A DNA stretch of 10,109 nt, taken from Chloroflexi bacterium UBA4730 (lineage in GTDB: Bacteria > Chloroflexota > Limnocylindria > P2-11E). The translations under genes and the position numbers were made by a program. Shown one piece after another: positions 5,885 to 10,109 of the stretch; the first letter of the stretch is position 1; every line of letters starts with the position of its first letter. Location of the stretch: NCBI GenBank assembly GCA_002404155.1, contig DHJC01000010.1, forward strand, positions 1 through 10,109. Reading direction: 5' to 3'. The notes under the pieces were generated by a model that was given only the letters and a program-made list of their open reading frames with translations, was not told where the DNA came from and searched no databases.

Positions 5885-8233
5885 GTGCCGGGCATCGAGC
5901 AGATCTTCGACGTCGCGGTCCTGACCTGCGTTGCGGTCGCGGTCAGCGGGATCGCGCTCGCGCGCAGCCGGCGCGACGGGGAGCGCGAGCTCTTGGATGG
6001 CGAGCTGTACCGCATCACCGCTTCGCCGGGGACTAACCGTGCCGAGCACTTCTTCATCGGCCTGCACGCCCTGCTGCGGCCATCGCTCCAACGCCTTGCG
6101 CGAGGACAGCAGTGGATCGCACTCGAGCTCAGCGGCCGCGAGGGGCTGGTGAACTTCCACATCTGGATCCCGCGCGGCGAGCAGTCGCTCGTTGCATCGC
6201 TGCTCCAGGCGGCCTCTCCCGGCGTCGAACTCATGCCTGTTGCCGCAGGTTCCGCTGGGCAGACGGCCGCGCGGGCCTGCGGCCGGCTCCACTTGACCGA
6301 GCCCACCGACCTGCCGATCCGTACGGTGTTCCCGGCCGACCCGTTTGGCGGCGTGCTCTCAGCGCTCGCGGCTGCGCGCGACCGGGAGTCGATCACGCTC
6401 CAGCTGCTCGTCCGACCGCGGTCATCACGGTGGCAGGTGCGGGCCAGGCTCCACGCCCAGCGCCTTCGCGATGGGCACGGCTCGAGTCTGCTTGGGTTTG
6501 CGAGCGCAGCCCATCGGCGGGCGACGCGCTCCGAGCGGGAGCAGGCCGCAGCGATCGAGGGGAAGGCTGCGAGCCCCGGGTTCGATTGCGAGCTGCGGGT
6601 CCTGGCCGCCGCCGACCACGACGGGCGCGCTCGGGAGCACATCCGCGCGATCGGCGCGAGCCTCCGCCCGTACGCTGCGGCGAACAGTCTTCGGCTTCGG
6701 GTCGCCCGACCCACCCCGCGCTTCGCGCGCCGATTCTTCAGCCGCACGTACGTCGGCCACGAAAGCTTCATCCTCACGCCCGCCGAACTGGCGGCGATAT
6801 GGCATCTGCCGACCGAGGCCCAACCTCATGTTGAGACGATTCGTTCGCAGAAGCTTCCACCGCCCGCGGGGGTGAGTCGCGGCGATCGGCTCCTGGGGCG
6901 CTCGAACTGGCGCGGTGATGACCGACCAGTGGGCCTCTCGATCGCCGACTCGCGGCACCATCTCCACTTGCTTGGGCCGACCGGGACCGGCAAGTCGACC
7001 GCGATGCTCAACCTTGCCGCCCAAGACATCGCCGCCGGGCGCGGGGTCGGGGTGCTCGATCCAAAGGGCGACCTCGTGCGTGAGCTCCTCGCGCGGATCC
7101 CACGCGAACGGATGGACGACGTCATCCTCATCGGGCCCGACGACGACGACCTGGTCGTCGGGATCAACCCGCTGGAATGTGGGCCCAGTGATGACCCGGA
7201 TCTGGTGGCGGAGAACACGCTCACGATCTTCAAGCGCATCTACGAGCGCTCCTGGGGCATGCGGACCGACGACATTCTCAAGGCCGCGCTGCTGACGCTC
7301 CTTCGGCGACCGGGGTCGACGCTCGCGCACATCCCGCTCCTATTGACCAACGCGCCGTTCCGGACCCGCATCCTGCGCGATGTCCAGGATCCCCTGGGTC
7401 TTGACCAGTTCTGGAGTTGGTTCGGGCAGCTCTCGGATGCGCAGCGGACCGAAGCGATCGGACCGGTCCTCAACAAGCTGCGCGACTTCTTGATCCGGCC
7501 GCGCCTGCGGCGGCTGCTCTGTCAATCGTCATCTTCGGTGGATCTCCGGGCTGTCGTCGATGGCGGGCAGATTCTGTTGGCGGACCTTTCAGTGGGACGG
7601 TGGGGCGCGACACCATCGGCGCTCATCGGATCGTTCCTGATCGCGAAGCTGTGGCAGGCAGTGCTTGCGCGCTCGGTAGCGCCGGAAGAGGACCGGCGCG
7701 ACTTCTTCTTGTTCATCGACGAATTCCAGCAGTTCCTGGGAATCGCCGGTCCGTTCGCCGACGCGCTGGCTCAGGCGCGGAGCCTCCGTCTGTCGCTGAC
7801 GATCGCGAACCAACATCTCGGGCAACTCTCCGCCGACCTGCGCGAGGCAATCATCTCCAACGCCCGGAGCCGAGCGGTCTTCCAGTGCGGCCAGGACGAC
7901 GCGACTGCGCTCGCCCGCCAGTTCGCCCCGCTCGACGCCGCGGCACTCATGGCCTTGCCGCGTTTCGCGATGGCCGCGCGACTCTCGATCGAGGGCCGAA
8001 CCTCGGAACCGTTCACGCTCCGGACCCTTGCGCCTCCTCCGGTTACGGACGGAGCGGTCGCTGCGGCAGTGAAGGCCGCGTCGCTGCGGCGCTACGGGCG
8101 CCCGATCGAGGCGATTGATCGCGAACTCCAGGCGACGATCGCGCCGGCCATCGAGTCGGTCGCTCCCGCGATTGGGGCAGGGAGACCGGCGCCACTACAG
8201 ACAGGTGACCGCGGGTCCCGCCCGTGGCGCTGA
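5885..8233 (+). CDS. VirD4/TraD-type conjugative coupling ATPase, membrane-anchored
   Basis: 782-residue ATPase that would link the transferred DNA to the secretion channel. A single N-terminal membrane helix lies at about residues 8-26, followed by a ~300-residue region with no obvious motif. The P-loop domain has Walker A GPTGTGKST (364-372, Lys370), GVGVLDPKGDLVRELL, INPLE, and Walker B FFLFIDEFQQFL (Asp612, Glu613). The segment LRLSLTIANQHLGQLSADLR and then ISNARSRAVFQCGQDDA are typical of the TraG/TraD and HerA-like coupling families. The tail after about residue 720 is Ala/Pro rich and probably flexible. The start is GTG 5885, 52 bases after the preceding gene, with only a weak upstream GTGAGA. 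A related plasmid HerA-like ATPase cannot be excluded, but the membrane anchor and VirB4 neighbourhood favour a coupling protein. Confidence 0.9.
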   Translation: MPGIEQIFDVAVLTCVAVAVSGIALARSRRDGERELLDGELYRITASPGTNRAEHFFIGLHALLRPSLQRLARGQQWIALELSGREGLVNFHIWIPRGEQSLVASLLQAASPGVELMPVAAGSAGQTAARACGRLHLTEPTDLPIRTVFPADPFGGVLSALAAARDRESITLQLLVRPRSSRWQVRARLHAQRLRDGHGSSLLGFASAAHRRATRSEREQAAAIEGKAASPGFDCELRVLAAADHDGRAREHIRAIGASLRPYAAANSLRLRVARPTPRFARRFFSRTYVGHESFILTPAELAAIWHLPTEAQPHVETIRSQKLPPPAGVSRGDRLLGRSNWRGDDRPVGLSIADSRHHLHLLGPTGTGKSTAMLNLAAQDIAAGRGVGVLDPKGDLVRELLARIPRERMDDVILIGPDDDDLVVGINPLECGPSDDPDLVAENTLTIFKRIYERSWGMRTDDILKAALLTLLRRPGSTLAHIPLLLTNAPFRTRILRDVQDPLGLDQFWSWFGQLSDAQRTEAIGPVLNKLRDFLIRPRLRRLLCQSSSSVDLRAVVDGGQILLADLSVGRWGATPSALIGSFLIAKLWQAVLARSVAPEEDRRDFFLFIDEFQQFLGIAGPFADALAQARSLRLSLTIANQHLGQLSADLREAIISNARSRAVFQCGQDDATALARQFAPLDAAALMALPRFAMAARLSIEGRTSEPFTLRTLAPPPVTDGAVAAAVKAASLRRYGRPIEAIDRELQATIAPAIESVAPAIGAGRPAPLQTGDRGSRPWR

Positions 8234-8420
8234 ATGCGCAGAGGCGCACTCGACCTGTCCAGGTGGCTACTCGCCGTGGTGCTGCCCGCCGTCGGGGCCT
8301 CCGCGACGGGGCATCGCGGCCCTCTGCGGTGTTCCCGTACGGGTTCCCGTACGCGTTCCTCTACGGGAACAGCGAATCACCGCAAATGCTCAGTAAAACC
8401 GCGGATTCCCAGGCCGACAT
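8234..8420 (+). promoter_or_regulatory. 187-bp intergenic region before the fusion gene
   Basis: This is the only sizeable gap in the conjugation module. It carries the iteron/palindrome array and presumably the promoter of the downstream gene. A slightly more A/T-rich segment (around 8371-8420) follows the repeats, but I cannot fix -35 and -10 boxes. A 90-codon frame beginning at 8234 crosses the gap, but it overlaps the downstream gene and has no recognisable content. The region looks like a regulatory or origin segment that separates the fusion gene from the main operon. Confidence 0.4.
8329..8371. repeat. Three 12-bp iterons forming nested palindromes (candidate origin or operator)
   Basis: Three 12-base direct repeats lie end to end: GTGTTCCCGTAC (8329-8340), GGGTTCCCGTAC (8341-8352) and the diverged GCGTTCCTCTAC (8353-8364), followed by GGGAAC. 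The array also holds a perfect inner palindrome, CGTACGGG-TT-CCCGTACG (8336-8353). An outer inverted repeat has 10-bp perfect arms, TGTTCCCGTA (8330-8339) and TACGGGAACA (8362-8371). It lies 50 bases upstream of the Replic_Relax/GIY-YIG gene. Iterons with embedded hairpins are common at plasmid origins, nick regions and autoregulatory operators. There is no T-tract after the hairpin, so it is not a standard terminator. The structure is seen directly; the function is inferred. Confidence 0.65.
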
Positions 8421-9611
8421 ATGTACGTGAGCGTCCTTTCACTCAGAGAGCGCGAACCGCTCTTTCACCTGGCGGTCTACCGCTACCTCAGCCGAACCCA
8501 GATTGAGGAATTCCTGTTCGAGCGATCCGCGCTCACGGCAGCGTCGCGGCAGGTCATCACGAAGCGGATCCTGCGGCGCTTGGTGACCCTCGGGTTCCTG
8601 GAGGCGCAGCGACGCCCAACCGCCGAGCTCGGCGGCGGGACGGTGCGCGTGGCGTACAGCCTGACCCGGGCTGGCTACGCCGCGGCCCGGGCCCTCGATC
8701 CACGCCTGCCCGTCTGGCGCGGCGCCGCGCGCAGCACAGTGTCGATCAGCCACAGCCTGGTCAAGGGCGACGTCGCCCTCGCCATCCGCCGCGCCGCCCG
8801 CACGACTGTCGGTCAGGAGGTCATTGAGTGGGAGCTGGAGCGGAGGGCGGCGGCACGACTCGGATCGTCGTCGCTCGTTCCGGACGCGTTCCTTATATAT
8901 GCGACGCCGGTGTGCGATCTGCACGCGTGCGTCGAGGTCGATCTGGACACCGAGCGACCAGGCATCTTCGCCGAGAAGATTCGTCAGTACCTGGATCTAT
9001 ATCGGAGCGGGAGCTGGCAATCGAGCGTTCGGGCGTGGCCCGTCGTGGTCACGATCACGCGCACCGACGGGCGGGCCAGGCTGCTCCAGCGGACGGCACA
9101 GACCATCTTGTCAACGGCGCCCGATGCCGACAGGTTAGGCACGCAGACCGAGTTCGACTTCGCCGCGCTTCACGACTTCCTCGGCCCGGCGGGACCCTTC
9201 GGCGCCATTTGGCGTGTAGCCGGCCGCGATGGACTGCACCCGCTCATCCCACTGAGTTCCGTGAGCGAGGATTCCAGCGGCTCTGCGAGGAACGAGCGTG
9301 TGCCGACATCACGAACCGACGGGCAGCGGTGCGTGTACGTGATCGAGCTGGACGACGTCGAACAGCCGAGAACGACACCGCTGCCCTGCGTGTACGTGGG
9401 TCAAAGCGCGCAGCCCGCCGAAGTGCGTTTTGCTCAGCACAAGGCTGGATACAAGTCGTCGAGGTTCGCTCGCCGCTTCGGAAAACACTTGCGTCCGGAC
9501 CTGAGCGACCACGTCAACTGCACGGCCGATTGGCAAACGGCCTTGGGTCGTGAGGCTGCACTTGCAGCGGAACTCCGACGAGCCGGGCACTGCGTCCACG
9601 GCGGACATTGA
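8421..9611 (+). CDS. Replic_Relax-type protein fused to a C-terminal GIY-YIG nuclease-like domain
   Basis: 396 residues in one uninterrupted frame. Residues ~10-95 form a winged helix (ITKRILRRLVTLGFLEAQRR, then YSLTRAGYAAAR). Residues ~105-265 match the core of replication-relaxation (Replic_Relax) proteins: HSLVKGDVALAIRRA, VPDAFLIY (Asp155), CVEVDLDTE (Glu172, Asp174) and FAEKIRQYLDLY. This arrangement recalls a PDDEXK-like fold. After a Ser-rich linker (~277-302) comes a GIY-YIG-like module: CVYVIEL (304-310), CVYVGQS (323-329), Arg336-x3-His340, and a conserved-type Glu (378) in REAALAAELRRAGH. The R-x3-H spacing equals that of I-TevI. Replic_Relax proteins are associated with plasmid replication or mobilisation control. 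The added nuclease could nick or cut DNA that the winged helix has selected. The ATG at 8421 has little Shine-Dalgarno; GTG 8427 is an alternative. The last base is 27 bases from the converging citrate synthase stop. Confidence 0.8.
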   Translation: MYVSVLSLREREPLFHLAVYRYLSRTQIEEFLFERSALTAASRQVITKRILRRLVTLGFLEAQRRPTAELGGGTVRVAYSLTRAGYAAARALDPRLPVWRGAARSTVSISHSLVKGDVALAIRRAARTTVGQEVIEWELERRAAARLGSSSLVPDAFLIYATPVCDLHACVEVDLDTERPGIFAEKIRQYLDLYRSGSWQSSVRAWPVVVTITRTDGRARLLQRTAQTILSTAPDADRLGTQTEFDFAALHDFLGPAGPFGAIWRVAGRDGLHPLIPLSSVSEDSSGSARNERVPTSRTDGQRCVYVIELDDVEQPRTTPLPCVYVGQSAQPAEVRFAQHKAGYKSSRFARRFGKHLRPDLSDHVNCTADWQTALGREAALAAELRRAGHCVHGGH

Positions 9612-9638
9612 TTCGACGCCGGGACGGTTGCGAGAGGG

Positions 9639-10109
9639 CTACCGCTCCGCGAGCGGGATCCACTTCTTGCCGGTCGGACCGGTGTACTCGGACTCCGGGC
9701 GAATGAGCCGGTTGTGGGCGTGCTGCTCGATGACGTGGGCGCACCACCCGGCCATCCGGCCGACCGCGAAGATCGAGGTGCCGAGGTCCGCGGGGATCCC
9801 GAGGAACGTGTACGTCGTCGCGGCGTAGTAGTCGACGTTCACCACGTTCACCTTCTCGGCCGCTGCCGGCGACATCGTCGGCCGCTGCTTCGCGATCTCC
9901 TCGGCGAGCTTCTCCTGGATCTCGAAGTACTTCGGCCCCTTCCACGTCGTCGCAAGGTCCTCGGCGAACCGCCGCAGGTGCGGCGCCCGCGGGTCGAGCG
10001 TCTTGTACACCCGGTGCCCGAAGCCCGAGAACTTGTACTTGCTCGCGATCGCCCGCTCGACCCACGCCTCGGTCCGCTCCGGCGACCCGATCTCATCGAG
10101 CATCTTCAT
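9639..10109 (-). CDS. Citrate synthase, C-terminal part (runs off the window)
   Basis: Condenses acetyl-CoA and oxaloacetate to citrate, the entry step of the TCA cycle, in the cytoplasm. The 156 residues visible are the C-terminal portion of an enzyme that is normally about 370-430 residues. The active-site elements are all present: GFGHRVYK (His32 of the fragment, equivalent to E. coli His305), VNVVNVDYYA (Asp93, equivalent to Asp362), FAVGRMAGW (Arg118) and NRLIRPESEYTG (Arg137), the last two binding substrate carboxylates. The Met at the window edge is internal, not the true start. The stop TAG is at 9639-9641. The gene reads towards the conjugation module, looks intact here and is probably host core genome. 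A 2-methylcitrate synthase cannot be excluded from this part alone. Confidence 0.93.
   Translation of the reverse strand: MKMLDEIGSPERTEAWVERAIASKYKFSGFGHRVYKTLDPRAPHLRRFAEDLATTWKGPKYFEIQEKLAEEIAKQRPTMSPAAAEKVNVVNVDYYAATTYTFLGIPADLGTSIFAVGRMAGWCAHVIEQHAHNRLIRPESEYTGPTGKKWIPLAER

Noticed and set aside
5334..5924. Alternative plus-strand frame of 196 codons in the same place as the unknown 178-residue protein
   Set aside because: It lacks a coupled start, is very Arg rich and overlaps the start of the coupling ATPase. The 5296 frame has the ATGA junction.
4349..6777. Two long minus-strand open frames (416 and 410 codons) opposite VirB4, the CHAP gene, the unknown gene and the coupling ATPase
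   Set aside because: They oppose plus-strand genes, most with firm domain evidence, and their Arg/Ser/Pro-rich translations have no recognisable motifs.
8234..8506. 90-codon frame starting directly after the coupling ATPase stop
   Set aside because: It overlaps the Replic_Relax gene in another frame, has no domain, and its codons cross the iteron array.
9642..9656. Hairpin CCGCTC-CGC-GAGCGG near the end of citrate synthase as a bidirectional terminator
   Set aside because: It lies inside the coding sequence for the last residues (LAER), lacks flanking T/A tracts and is explained by codon choice.
1..10109. CRISPR array, tRNA or rRNA gene, insertion sequence or integrase
   Set aside because: I looked for spaced repeats, cloverleaf-like ends, transposase motifs and recombinase signatures in both strands and found none that I could support.

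Overview
This is a high-GC window, strongly biased to G or C at third codon positions. It most likely comes from a chromosome of a high-GC bacterium. The gene style (PrgI-type rather than VirB3-type protein, CHAP hydrolase, Replic_Relax protein) fits Gram-positive or Chloroflexota-like lineages. No phylogenetic marker was compared, so the taxonomy is inference only.

The left flank (1-1116) is degraded sequence. It holds a PDDEXK nuclease-like gene on the minus strand (234-657) broken by one frameshift, a small inverted repeat just upstream of that gene, and a short C-terminal remnant of a DppC/OppC-type ABC transporter permease on the minus strand (948-1079). The remnant stops 37 bases before the next gene, so an insertion or rearrangement boundary probably lies near 1080-1116.

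The middle (1117-9611) is a compact conjugation-type module, all on the plus strand. In order it encodes a VirB2/TrbC-like pilin with a signal peptide, a six-helix VirB6/TrbL-like channel protein, a PrgI-like small membrane protein, a VirB4-type ATPase, a secreted CHAP-domain wall hydrolase, an unrecognised 178-residue protein, and a membrane-anchored VirD4/TraD-type coupling ATPase. After a 187-bp intergenic region comes a 396-residue Replic_Relax protein whose C-terminus is a GIY-YIG nuclease-like domain. The first six genes overlap or nearly touch (TGATG, ATGA and GTGA junctions), as in a translationally coupled operon. VirB4 and the channel proteins would build and power the envelope complex, the CHAP protein would open the wall locally, and the coupling ATPase would deliver DNA. 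No classical MOB relaxase, integrase or VirB8/9/10 homologue is visible in the window.

The most interesting part is 8329-9611. Three 12-bp direct repeats that also form nested perfect palindromes lie immediately upstream of the Replic_Relax/GIY-YIG fusion gene. My hypothesis is a self-contained DNA-recognition and nicking unit (initiator plus cognate origin or operator) that stands in for a conventional relaxase/oriT.

The right flank (9639-10109, minus strand) is the C-terminal third or so of citrate synthase with its catalytic residues intact. It is a housekeeping gene that converges on the fusion gene with only 27 bases between the stop codons, and it runs off the window.
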